In this document: one piece after another, positions 49,153 to 57,021 of the stretch
Layout of the letters: each line of letters starts with the position of its first letter
How positions within the stretch are numbered: position 1 is the stretch's first letter
Program-made: the position numbers and the translations under genes
Notes under the pieces: generated by a model
The model's input: the letters and a program-made list of their open reading frames with translations, nothing else
The model's database searches: none
Told to the model about the DNA's origin: nothing
Assembly (NCBI RefSeq): GCF_045984285.3
Contig: NZ_JBJQIK030000001.1
Location: forward strand, 682,001 to 746,000
DNA: 64,000 nt
Reading direction: 5' to 3'
Origin: Rugamonas sp045984285
GTDB taxonomy: Bacteria; Pseudomonadota; Gammaproteobacteria; Burkholderiales; Burkholderiaceae_D

Positions 49153-51078
49153 ATGTTTAAAGACCTGAAAATCAGCGTCCGCCTGGGCCTGGCCTTCGGC
49201 GTGGTCAGCCTGCTGCTGGCCAGCGTGGTGGTGATGGGCGTGACGCGCCTGGCCGATGTGGCCGAAAACACGGACGATATGGTGATCGACAAATATCCCA
49301 AAGTCCTGTGGAGCTATACCCTGATCGGCAATATCAACGAGATTGCCATGTCGATGCGGAATATCGCGCTCTACAACGATGCGCAGACCGCACGTAAGGA
49401 GCTGGCCGATATCGAAACGGCGAAAGCCTCGATCCGCGAGCAGATCGCCAAGCTGGAAAAGCGAATCACCTCGCCGCAGGGCAAGGACCTGCTGCGCACC
49501 ATGATCGACGCGCGCGAGAAGTACCGCGTGCACCAGGAAGAATTCATCCGCCTGTCGGGTGACGGCAAACTTGCCGAAGCCAAGGATCTGCTAACCAACC
49601 AGCTGGCAGGGGCGCAAACCAACTATATCTCCACGCTGTCGCGCCTGATCGCCTACCAGAGCGAACTGATGGAGAACAGCGGCAAGCAGGCCGCCATCGA
49701 ATACGTCGAAGCGCGCAATATGATGGTGACGGTGGGGACGCTGGCCGTGCTGTTCGGTATCGCCATGGCGTTCTGGATCACGCTCAGCATCACGCGCCAG
49801 CTGGGCGGTGAGCCAGGCTACGCCGCCGAGCTGCTGAAGCGCATTGCGGCCGGCGACCTGAGCGGCGAAGTGGAAACCCGTTCCGGTGACCGGAGCAGCA
49901 TGCTGTTCGCGGTGGGCGGCATGGTGGCCAAGCTGCGCCAGGTGATCGACGGCCAGCGCGCCGTGGTGGAGGCGGCCAACCGCGGTAATTTCGAGGTGCG
50001 CGTGGACATGAACGGCCTGCAGGGCTTCCAGCAGGAGATGGGCCAGGGCCTGAACCAGCTGGTGACGACCGTGGGTTCCAGCATCGACGATGTGGTGCGC
50101 GTAATGGGCGCGCTGTCGGACGGTGACTTGAGCAAGAAGATCGACAAGGATTACCAGGGCGCCTTCGCCAAGCTGAAGGACTATTCCAACAACACGATGG
50201 ACAAGCTGGCGCAGGTGGTCGGTGAAGTGAACAGCAGCGCCCATTCGCTGGCCAGCGCCTCGGAAGAGGTGAGCGCCACGGCGCAGTCGCTGTCGCAGGC
50301 GGCGAGCGAGCAGGCGGCGGGTGTGGAAGAAACCAGCGCCTCGCTGGAGCAGATGACGGCCTCGATCTCGCAGAACACCGAGAACGCGCGCGTGACCGAC
50401 GGCATGGCCGGCAAGGCTGCGCAGGAAGCGGCGGAAGGCGGCGAGGCCGTGAAGGCTACCGTGACGGCGATGAAGCAGATCGCCAAGCAGATCGGCATCA
50501 TCGACGATATCGCCTACCAGACCAACCTGCTGGCGCTGAATGCCGCCATCGAAGCGGCGCGCGCGGGCGAACACGGCAAGGGCTTTGCCGTGGTGGCGGC
50601 CGAGGTGCGCAAGCTGGCCGAGCGCAGCCAGGTGGCGGCGCAGGAGATCGGCGAAGTGGCCACCAGCAGCGTGGAACTGGCCGAACGCGCCGGCACCCTG
50701 CTGGACCAGATGGTGCCGAATATCCGCAAGACATCGGACCTGGTGCAGGAAATCACGGCAGCTTCGGAAGAACAGTCGGCCGGTGTGGGCCAGATCAATT
50801 CCGCCGTGGTGCAGCTGAGCCAGACCACGCAGCAGAACGCGTCCAGCTCAGAGGAGCTGGCGGCAACGGCCGAAGAGATGAGCAGCCAGGCGGAGCAGCT
50901 GCAGCAGGCCATGGCCTTCTTCCGCGTGGAAGGCGGTTCGCGTTCCGCGGTGGTCGCCGTGGGCCACCGTTCGCCCGCGCCGGTGCGCGGCACCGGCCGC
51001 CGCGCGGCGCCGCTGAAGCTGGCCGATTCGCTGTCGCTGCAAAGTGCGCCGGACGAGGCGAATTTCACGTCATTCTGA
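49153..51078 (+). CDS. Methyl-accepting chemotaxis protein with tandem HAMP-like linkers
   Basis: A 641-residue receptor. TM1 is at about 8-32 (LAFGVVSLLLASVVVMGV), followed by a 4HB-type periplasmic domain with Asn/Met-rich MSMRNIALYNDAQTARKEL. TM2 is at about 190-215 (VGTLAVLFGIAMAFWITL). A long linker (about 216-355) follows, with repeated HAMP-like elements (ELLKRIAAGDLSGEV, VRVMGALSDGDLSKKI), before the signalling domain. It ends in NFTSF, close to the NWETF tether for CheR/CheB. It starts 27 nt after the previous receptor, with TGGAGC upstream. Confidence 0.95.
   Translation: MFKDLKISVRLGLAFGVVSLLLASVVVMGVTRLADVAENTDDMVIDKYPKVLWSYTLIGNINEIAMSMRNIALYNDAQTARKELADIETAKASIREQIAKLEKRITSPQGKDLLRTMIDAREKYRVHQEEFIRLSGDGKLAEAKDLLTNQLAGAQTNYISTLSRLIAYQSELMENSGKQAAIEYVEARNMMVTVGTLAVLFGIAMAFWITLSITRQLGGEPGYAAELLKRIAAGDLSGEVETRSGDRSSMLFAVGGMVAKLRQVIDGQRAVVEAANRGNFEVRVDMNGLQGFQQEMGQGLNQLVTTVGSSIDDVVRVMGALSDGDLSKKIDKDYQGAFAKLKDYSNNTMDKLAQVVGEVNSSAHSLASASEEVSATAQSLSQAASEQAAGVEETSASLEQMTASISQNTENARVTDGMAGKAAQEAAEGGEAVKATVTAMKQIAKQIGIIDDIAYQTNLLALNAAIEAARAGEHGKGFAVVAAEVRKLAERSQVAAQEIGEVATSSVELAERAGTLLDQMVPNIRKTSDLVQEITAASEEQSAGVGQINSAVVQLSQTTQQNASSSEELAATAEEMSSQAEQLQQAMAFFRVEGGSRSAVVAVGHRSPAPVRGTGRRAAPLKLADSLSLQSAPDEANFTSF
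50237..50925 (+). repeat. Homogenised receptor signalling-domain repeat, copy 2
   Basis: Equal in length to copy 1 at 48287-48975 and nearly identical at the DNA level. It stops abruptly at the end of the shared FFR motif, where the two tails become unrelated. Confidence 0.88.
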
Positions 51079-51088
51079 GGAGAGGAGC

Positions 51089-51589
51089 ATGCAGCAAGAA
51101 CAGAGCGGGTCGCAGCAATACCTCACCTTCATGCTGGGAGGCGAGACCTATGGCCTGCGCATCATGGCGGTCAAGGAGATTATTGAGTTCAGCGGCATTA
51201 CGGAAGTGCCCATGATGCCGGAGTGCATACGCGGCGTGATCAACCTGCGCGGCGCCGTGGTGCCGGTGATGGACCTGGCGGCGCGCTTCGGCAAGCCGCA
51301 GTCAGTGGCGGGCAAGCGTACCTGCATCGTCATCGTGGAACTGGAAGTGAGCGGCGAGCACCAGGTGACGGGCGTGGTGGTGGATGCGGTGAATGCGGTG
51401 CTCGACATCGCCGACGCCGACATCGAGGAGGCGCCATCCTTCGGCACCCGCGTGCGCGGCGATTTCATCCAGGGCATGGGCAAGGTCAACGGCAAGTTCG
51501 TGATCCTGCTGAACGTGCACAATGTGCTGGCGCTGGAAGCGCTGGCCACCATGCCGGAACTGAACGCGGCGGATCTGGCGCCGGTTTGA
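51089..51589 (+). CDS. cheW: Chemotaxis coupling protein CheW
   Basis: A 166-residue SH3-like adaptor linking receptors to CheA. It starts YLTFMLGGETYGLRIMAVKE and contains the receptor-binding segment CIRGVINLRGAVVPVMDLAARFG and a VDAVNAVLDI strand. The ATG at 51089 follows GAGGAGAGGAGC; the longer open frame upstream overlaps the receptor gene. Confidence 0.97.
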   Translation: MQQEQSGSQQYLTFMLGGETYGLRIMAVKEIIEFSGITEVPMMPECIRGVINLRGAVVPVMDLAARFGKPQSVAGKRTCIVIVELEVSGEHQVTGVVVDAVNAVLDIADADIEEAPSFGTRVRGDFIQGMGKVNGKFVILLNVHNVLALEALATMPELNAADLAPV

Positions 51590-51593
51590 TGCA

Positions 51594-52406
51594 ATGAGCG
51601 TGTTTCAGATCAGCGAGCAGGAGTTCGCACAGTTCCAGCGCTTTATCTTCGATATTGCCGGCATCAGCATGTCGTCGGCGAAGAAGGCGCTGGTGAGCGG
51701 ACGGCTCGCCAAGCGCCTGCAGCATCATCAGCTTTCCAGCTATACCGAATATTTCAAGCTGCTCTCCGCCGGCCAGGCGCCGGAGGAAGTGCAGGTGGCG
51801 GTGGACCTGCTGACCACCAATGAAACCTATTTCTTCCGCGAGATGCGCCATTTCGAGCTGCTGCGCGAGGCGGCGCTGGCGCGGCCTGCGGGCAGCCGCA
51901 ACACGCCGTTCCGGGTGTGGAGCGCGGCCTGTTCTTCCGGAGAGGAGCCGTACAGCATCGCCATGGTGCTGGCCGACTGCCTCGGCAACAATCCCTGGGA
52001 AGTGGTGGCCTCCGATATCAGCACCCGGGTGCTGCAGCGTGCGCGCAACGGCCACTATCCGATGGAACGCGCCCAGCATATCCCGCAGGACTACCTGCGC
52101 CGCTTCTGCCTGAAGGGCATCGGCGACCAGCAGGGAACGCTGCTGGTGGAGCGCGCACTGCGCAACCGCGTGCAGTTCCGCCAGGTGAACCTGAATACGG
52201 CGCTGCCCGACCTGGGCAGCTTCGACGTGATCTTCCTGCGCAATGTGATGATCTACTTTAACGGCGAAACCAAGCGCCAGGTGGTGAACCGCGTGGTGGC
52301 GCCGCTGCGCCGCGGCGGCTATTTCTTTATCGGGCATTCCGAAAGCCTGCACGAGGTAAGCGATGCCGTGCGCGCGGTGATGCCTTCTGTCTATAGCAAA
52401 CCCTGA
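51594..52406 (+). CDS. cheR: Chemotaxis protein methyltransferase CheR
   Basis: Methylates receptor glutamates using S-adenosylmethionine; 270 residues. The N-terminal helical domain (1-85) ends before NETYFFREMRHFELL. The SAM site is VWSAACSSGEEPYSIAMVL, and the catalytic core contains FDVIFLRNVMIYFNGETK. The beta-subdomain that binds the receptor pentapeptide is present. It starts 4 nt after cheW and overlaps the cheB start by one base. Confidence 0.97.
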   Translation: MSVFQISEQEFAQFQRFIFDIAGISMSSAKKALVSGRLAKRLQHHQLSSYTEYFKLLSAGQAPEEVQVAVDLLTTNETYFFREMRHFELLREAALARPAGSRNTPFRVWSAACSSGEEPYSIAMVLADCLGNNPWEVVASDISTRVLQRARNGHYPMERAQHIPQDYLRRFCLKGIGDQQGTLLVERALRNRVQFRQVNLNTALPDLGSFDVIFLRNVMIYFNGETKRQVVNRVVAPLRRGGYFFIGHSESLHEVSDAVRAVMPSVYSKP

Positions 52407-53485
52407 TGAAGCAGATCAATGTGATGGTGGTCGATGATTCGGCCGTGGTGCGCAAGGTGGTGAGCGCCATGCTGGAATCGGCGCCCGGTATCAAGGTGCT
52501 GCATGCGGTGTCCGACCCGCTGCTCGCCATCGAGCGCATGAAACATCAATGGCCGGACGTGATCGTGCTGGACGTGGAGATGCCGCGCATGGACGGCATC
52601 ACCTTCCTGCGCAAGATCATGAGCGAGCGTCCCACGCCAGTGATCATCTGCTCCACGCTGACGGAGAAGGGCGCGCAGACCACGATGGCGGCATTGGCGG
52701 CGGGCGCCGTCTCCATCATCACCAAGCCCAAGCTGGGCCTGCAGGAGTTCCTCAAGGAGAGTGCCGACGAGCTGGTTGGCGCGGTGCGCGCGGCGGCGGT
52801 AGCCAATGTGCGCCGCCTGGCGGCGCGCGCCACGGTGCCGCTGGAAGCGACCGTCAAGCACACGGCCGACGTCATCATGCCTTCCGTGCCGGAAGGGCGC
52901 GGCACGCTGCAGACCACGGAGCGCGTGGTGGCCATCGGCACTTCCACCGGCGGCACCCAGGCGCTGGAAGAAGTGCTGACGGCGCTGCCGCGCGTGACGC
53001 CGGGCATCGTGATCGTGCAGCACATGCCGGAAAAATTCACGGCCGCCTTCGCGGCGCGGCTCAATGGCCTGTGCCAGATCCGCGTGGCCGAAGCGCGGCA
53101 CGGCGAGCGCGTGCTGCCGGGCCAGGCGCTGATTGCGCCGGGCGGCAAGCACATGCTGCTGCGGCGCGACGGCGCGCAATATTATGTGGACGTGATCGAT
53201 GGGCCGCTCGTCAACCGGCACCGGCCCTCGGTGGATGTGCTGTTCCGTTCCGTGGCGCGCCATGCGGGCGCCAATGCGATGGGCATCATCATGACCGGCA
53301 TGGGCGACGACGGCGCGGCCGGCCTGCTGGAAATGCGCAAGGCCGGCGCGCGCACCGTGGCGCAGGACGAAGAGAGCTGCGTGGTGTACGGCATGCCGAA
53401 GGAGGCGGTCAAGCGCGGCGCGGTCGAGAAAACGGTGGCGCTGAAGGCCATCGACAAGGAAATCGCGTCCTACCGCAGCCTCTGA
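52406..53485 (+). CDS. cheB: Chemotaxis response regulator methylesterase CheB
   Basis: Demethylates or deamidates receptors; 359 residues. The receiver has Asp10-Asp11 and the phosphoacceptor Asp56 (VLDVEMPRMDG). The esterase carries Ser180 (AIGTSTGGTQAL), His in VIVQHMPEKFTAAFA and Asp in MTGMGDDGAAGLLEMRKAGA, completing the triad. No CheD gene lies beside it. It is the last gene on this strand; the next operon converges only 7 nt away, with no obvious terminator. Confidence 0.97.
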   Translation: MKQINVMVVDDSAVVRKVVSAMLESAPGIKVLHAVSDPLLAIERMKHQWPDVIVLDVEMPRMDGITFLRKIMSERPTPVIICSTLTEKGAQTTMAALAAGAVSIITKPKLGLQEFLKESADELVGAVRAAAVANVRRLAARATVPLEATVKHTADVIMPSVPEGRGTLQTTERVVAIGTSTGGTQALEEVLTALPRVTPGIVIVQHMPEKFTAAFAARLNGLCQIRVAEARHGERVLPGQALIAPGGKHMLLRRDGAQYYVDVIDGPLVNRHRPSVDVLFRSVARHAGANAMGIIMTGMGDDGAAGLLEMRKAGARTVAQDEESCVVYGMPKEAVKRGAVEKTVALKAIDKEIASYRSL

Positions 53486-53492
53486 GGCCCGG

Positions 53493-54461
53493 CTATTCCA
53501 GGCCGGGCGGCTGGGCGATGGCGCGGTTGCGGCCGAGCCGCTTGGCGGCGTACAGCGCGTGGTCGGCGGCGCCGATCAGCGAGCCGGATTCCATCGGGTA
53601 TTCCGGCGTCAGCGTGGCGATGCCGATGCTGACGGTGATCTGTTTCAGGTCGCCGCCCGCATATTCATGCGGGATCTGCTGGCCGATGATGCGCATGCGG
53701 ATGGCCTGCGCCATCTGCAGCGCCTGCGAGGCGTCCGTATCCGGCAGGATCATCGCAAACTCCTCCCCGCCATAGCGCGCCAGCACATCGGTGGAACGCT
53801 GCAGCATCGAGGCCATGGCCGCCGATACGCGGATCAGGCAGTCGTCGCCCTGCTGGTGGCCGTAGTGGTCGTTGTAGGGCTTGAAGTAGTCGATATCGAT
53901 CATCAGCAGCGACAGGAAGGCGCCATTGCGCTTGGCGCGGCGCAGCTCCTTGTCGATGGCCATGTCGAAATAGCGGCGGTTGGCCACGCCCGTCAGGCCG
54001 TCGGAGAAGGTTTGCGTGCGCAGCAATTCGGTCTGCTCGCGCAGCAGCTTCTCGCGCGCCGCGGCCATGCTCACATCGTGCAGCTGGATCAGGCAGTAGC
54101 GCGCTTCGCCCGGCACATCCACCGGCGTGACGTTGATGGCCTGCTGCATGCGCTCGCCGCGCGCCTGGGCGGCGGGATTGCTGAACAGGGGGAGGGGCGC
54201 CTTGTTCAGCGTGGGCGACAGCAGCGAAGCGAAATTGTTGTCCAGCACCTGGCGCACGGCCGCTTCCACGCGCAGGCCGCGCAGCTCGGGGAACAGTTCG
54301 AACAGATTGCTGCCGACCGCCTGGTGCTGGTCCCAGCCGCTATGGCGCACCATCCATTTGTTCCACAATACGATGCGCTGTGCGCTATCGAGCACGATGG
54401 CGCCGATGCTGACGGATTCCAGAACGCTTTCCAGCAGTTGCAGGCGATTCGGTTCTGCCAT
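53493..54461 (-). CDS. PAS-GGDEF diguanylate cyclase
   Basis: A 322-residue soluble protein. The PAS domain (about 8-135, SIGAIVLDSAQRIVLWNKWM) is followed by a short coiled linker and a GGDEF domain. The active GGEEF is at 231-235, and the inhibitory RxxD motif RSTD at 222-225. It makes cyclic di-GMP in response to an internal signal. It is the last gene of a three-gene operon (receiver, CheC-like, cyclase) that converges on cheB. A link between chemotaxis and cyclic di-GMP is suggested by this context and by the odd CheA insert. Confidence 0.93.
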   Translation of the reverse strand: MAEPNRLQLLESVLESVSIGAIVLDSAQRIVLWNKWMVRHSGWDQHQAVGSNLFELFPELRGLRVEAAVRQVLDNNFASLLSPTLNKAPLPLFSNPAAQARGERMQQAINVTPVDVPGEARYCLIQLHDVSMAAAREKLLREQTELLRTQTFSDGLTGVANRRYFDMAIDKELRRAKRNGAFLSLLMIDIDYFKPYNDHYGHQQGDDCLIRVSAAMASMLQRSTDVLARYGGEEFAMILPDTDASQALQMAQAIRMRIIGQQIPHEYAGGDLKQITVSIGIATLTPEYPMESGSLIGAADHALYAAKRLGRNRAIAQPPGLE

Positions 54462-54463
54462 GC

Positions 54464-55102
54464 TCAGTGTTGCCCCATGGCGCGCGCCAGATAGAGATTG
54501 ATCTGCTGCTTCAGGTCGTGCAGGGCGGAGACGTCGAGGATGAAGGCAACGTAGCCGTGGATCTGGTGCTTCTCCAGGATGAAGTCGATGTGCAGCATCA
54601 GCACCACGGTATCGGCGCGCTGGCCGGAGGCGCTGAGGATTTCGTCGCTGGTGCCCACATGGTAGACGGGCAGGGAGCCGGTGAGTTCCTGCTGGAAGAT
54701 ATTGGCGAGCGTGCCGACGCAGGAATTCAGGATGATGTTGCCGATTTCGCTCATTGCCTCCTGTTCCATCTCCGACAGCGCCTGCAGCGGCACCGCCTCG
54801 CCCACCATCAGGCGCACGATTTCCAGGCTCTTATCTTCCGGGAACATGAGGATGGCTTCGGTCTGGAAGGCGCCGTCGAAATGCTGGCTGACGCCGCAAA
54901 TGCGTTCGCTGCCGCCGCCCGCGCGGTGCGCATCGGCCAGCAGCTGGGCCGCTTCGGCGCGGCTGAGGAAACTGATCGAAGGCACCGACATCGTGACCTC
55001 TTCGCTGACGATGGCGCTCATCGAGGCCGCCGCCTGGCCCACCCCGATGTTGAAAATTTCAACCAGGGCGTCGTGTTCCAGTTCGCTCAGTTCGACCTTC
55101 AT
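54464..55102 (-). CDS. cheC: CheC-like CheY-P phosphatase
   Basis: A 212-residue member of the CheC/CheX/FliY family. Two phosphatase-type helices carry the [DS]xxxExxN pattern: DALVEIFNIGVGQAAASM near residue 12 (DxxxExxN) and EAMSEIGNIILNSCVGTL (ExxxExxN, first residue changed). The internal symmetry is that of CheC. No CheZ is in the window, so this may be the signal-terminating phosphatase for the receiver next to it. Its start overlaps the receiver stop by 4 nt. It is cotranscribed with the downstream cyclase 2 nt away. Confidence 0.87.
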   Translation of the reverse strand: MKVELSELEHDALVEIFNIGVGQAAASMSAIVSEEVTMSVPSISFLSRAEAAQLLADAHRAGGGSERICGVSQHFDGAFQTEAILMFPEDKSLEIVRLMVGEAVPLQALSEMEQEAMSEIGNIILNSCVGTLANIFQQELTGSLPVYHVGTSDEILSASGQRADTVVLMLHIDFILEKHQIHGYVAFILDVSALHDLKQQINLYLARAMGQH

Positions 55103-55470
55103 CGCGTTTCCAAGGGCGCCAGCAGGCGCGCGATACGCTCGGCCGTGATCGGCTTTTCCATGAAGCCCACGCCGAGGTCTTCGGCGCGCACGCGCGTGGC
55201 GTCCTGCACATTGGCGGTCAGCAGGGAGATATGGGCGGCAGGCAGCAGCTTGCGCAGTTGTTCGGCGGCGGCCACGCCACCCATGCCGGGCATATTCACG
55301 TCCAGCACGACCAGGTCGGGCTGCAATGCCCCGGCTTTTGCCAGCGCTTCCTCGCCGGTGGCGGCTTCTTCGATCGTCCAGTCGGCATGCATGGCCAGAA
55401 TGTATTGCTTCGCCATCAGGCGCGACACGCGGCTGTCGTCAACGATCAGTACGACTGGGGTTGGAACCAT
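55099..55470 (-). CDS. Single-domain response regulator (CheY-like)
   Basis: A 123-residue receiver. The acidic pair is Asp11-Asp12, the phosphoacceptor is Asp57 (LVVLDVNMPGMGG), and the Lys is in MEKPITAERIARL. It has no output domain. It is the first gene of the operon with the CheC-like phosphatase and the PAS-GGDEF cyclase, and is thus their likely partner. It differs clearly from the CheY at 44603. Confidence 0.92.
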   Translation of the reverse strand: MVPTPVVLIVDDSRVSRLMAKQYILAMHADWTIEEAATGEEALAKAGALQPDLVVLDVNMPGMGGVAAAEQLRKLLPAAHISLLTANVQDATRVRAEDLGVGFMEKPITAERIARLLAPLETR

Positions 55471-55637
55471 GTCTCACTCATGTACTTTGCTTTTCGGGAT
55501 GGACCATTTTCTCATATCGCCGCAAGCCGGGTGTGTATAAATTTCTGAAATTTGTTGCTCATTCGTAATATTTGGCGGCTGGAGGGCAGCTGCTTCCGGT
55601 AAAATGGCGGGATTCCTGCCTTATTATTTTTGCACTC

Positions 55638-56315
55638 ATGACTCAAGACGAACTGAAACAAGCGGTCGCCCGCGCGGCCATCTCCTACGTGGTTGAGGGA
55701 GAAATCATTGGCGTGGGCACCGGCTCCACGGCCAATTTCTTCATCGACGAACTGGCGAAGATGAAAGACCGTATCAAGGGCACCGTGGCGTCCTCCGAAG
55801 CGACGGCGGCGCGCCTGCAAGGCCATGGCATTCCGGTGTTCGACCTGAACGAGGTAGCGGAGATTGCCGTCTATATCGACGGCGCGGACGAAATCAATGC
55901 CATGGGCGCCATGATCAAGGGCGGCGGCGCAGCGCTCACGCGCGAGAAGATTGTGGCCTCGGTGTCGAAGCAGTTCGTCTGCATTGCCGACGGCTCCAAG
56001 CTGGTGGAAACGCTGGGCAAGTTCCCGCTGCCGGTGGAAGTGCTGCCGATGGCGCGCAACGCCGTGTTCCGCAAGCTGGCGGCGCTGGGCGGCCAGCCCA
56101 GGGTGCGCACGAAGGCCGGTTCGGACGAGATCTTTGTTACCGATAACGGCGGCAACATCATCGATGTGGCGGGCCTGTCGATCGCCGATCCGGTAGCGCT
56201 GGAGACCCAGATCAACCAGATGGCCGGCGTGGTGGCGGTCGGCCTGTTTGCGGCGCGTGGCGCGAACGTCTGCCTGCTGGGCACGGCGGACGGCGTGCGC
56301 ACGCTGAAGTACTGA
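55638..56315 (+). CDS. rpiA: Ribose-5-phosphate isomerase A
   Basis: Interconverts ribose 5-phosphate and ribulose 5-phosphate; 225 residues. Signatures are VGTGSTANFFIDELAKM, YIDGADEINAMGAMIKGGGA with the catalytic Asp/Lys region, and a C-terminal CLLGTADGVRTL. The ATG at 55638 gives the standard length; the frame is open to 55572. The ribosome site is weak. It starts about 170 bp from the divergent receiver gene, in an AT-rich stretch that must hold both promoters. Confidence 0.98.
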   Translation: MTQDELKQAVARAAISYVVEGEIIGVGTGSTANFFIDELAKMKDRIKGTVASSEATAARLQGHGIPVFDLNEVAEIAVYIDGADEINAMGAMIKGGGAALTREKIVASVSKQFVCIADGSKLVETLGKFPLPVEVLPMARNAVFRKLAALGGQPRVRTKAGSDEIFVTDNGGNIIDVAGLSIADPVALETQINQMAGVVAVGLFAARGANVCLLGTADGVRTLKY

Positions 56316-56316
56316 G

Positions 56317-56688
56317 ATGAAGCGCCTGGCACTGCTGCTGATGGCGGGCGCGCTGAGCGCCTGCGCCTGGATGCCCGCCATGCCCTGGCAGGAGCAGGCT
56401 GCCGAAAGCCGTGCGCCGCTGGCACGCAAGGCGGCGGCGCCGGCTACCGCCAGCGACGGCACGCCCATCGCGCGCCACGAGGGCACGGAGATCCAGAAAG
56501 TGGAGTTCAGGCCGGGCGTATCGTCGGCCACGGTGGAAAGGCTGGCCAGGACGGCAGGCTGCGAAGGCGGCTTGGGGGCGGGACTGGTGTCGGAACCAGG
56601 GCCAGTGGAGGTCTACCGCATGGCCTGCAGCAACGGCCGCACTTTCCTGGCCCGCTGCGAGCTGCGCCAGTGCAAACCCATGAAATGA
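56317..56688 (+). CDS. Putative lipoprotein of unknown function
   Basis: A 123-residue protein. A short signal peptide ends in the lipobox LSAC with Cys at 16. The mature part has an Ala-rich linker, then a compact C-terminal domain with four cysteines (GCEGGLG, MACSN, RCELRQCK), suggesting two disulphides. I do not recognise the family. It starts one base after the rpiA stop, so it is cotranscribed with it. Confidence 0.8.
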   Translation: MKRLALLLMAGALSACAWMPAMPWQEQAAESRAPLARKAAAPATASDGTPIARHEGTEIQKVEFRPGVSSATVERLARTAGCEGGLGAGLVSEPGPVEVYRMACSNGRTFLARCELRQCKPMK

Positions 56689-56689
56689 A

Positions 56690-56715
56690 AACGGCGCCCG
56701 GGGCGCCGTTGTTTT
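56690..56715 (+). terminator. Terminator after the rpiA operon
   Basis: AACGGCGCC-CGG-GGCGCCGTT followed by GTTTT, a 9-bp stem directly after the lipoprotein stop. It lies against the yggX stop codon on the other strand and may partly serve both directions. Confidence 0.85.
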
Positions 56716-56986
56716 ACGCGGTGGGCGGTACGTAGCCCGCTGCGGCATCGGCGCCGTCGCCGAAGAAGTGCTTCTCCATCTGCGCCGCCAGGTATTTGCG
56801 GGCGCGCAGGTCGGCCAGGTTCAGGCGGTTTTCGTTGATCAGCATGGTCTGGTGCTTGAGCCAGCCGTCCCATGCTTCTTTCGACACGGATTCATAGATC
56901 TTCTTGCCGATTTCGCCGGGCACGGGCGGGAAAGCCAGGCCTTCGGCTTCCTTGTTCAGTTTGATGCAATGGACGGTACGGGCCAT
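56714..56986 (-). CDS. yggX: Probable Fe(2+)-trafficking protein YggX
   Basis: A 90-residue protein, exactly the family length. It starts MARTVHCIKLNKEAEGLAFP with the single conserved Cys, then GEIGKKIYESVSKEAWDGWL and the C-terminal KYLAAQMEKHFFG. YggX helps protect iron-sulphur clusters from oxidation. I use the ATG at 56986, not the longer frame from 57022, because AGGAG lies upstream. It follows argA by about 35 nt. Confidence 0.95.
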   Translation of the reverse strand: MARTVHCIKLNKEAEGLAFPPVPGEIGKKIYESVSKEAWDGWLKHQTMLINENRLNLADLRARKYLAAQMEKHFFGDGADAAAGYVPPTA

Positions 56987-57021
56987 CTGTGCTGCTCCTA
57001 AAGCGTGTTCTGAAACCGCCA

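Noticed and set aside
55471..55637. A sigma-28 promoter for the receiver/CheC/GGDEF operon
   Set aside because: CCCGAAAA on the minus strand resembles the -10 box, but no TAAA-like -35 element lies 15 bases upstream.
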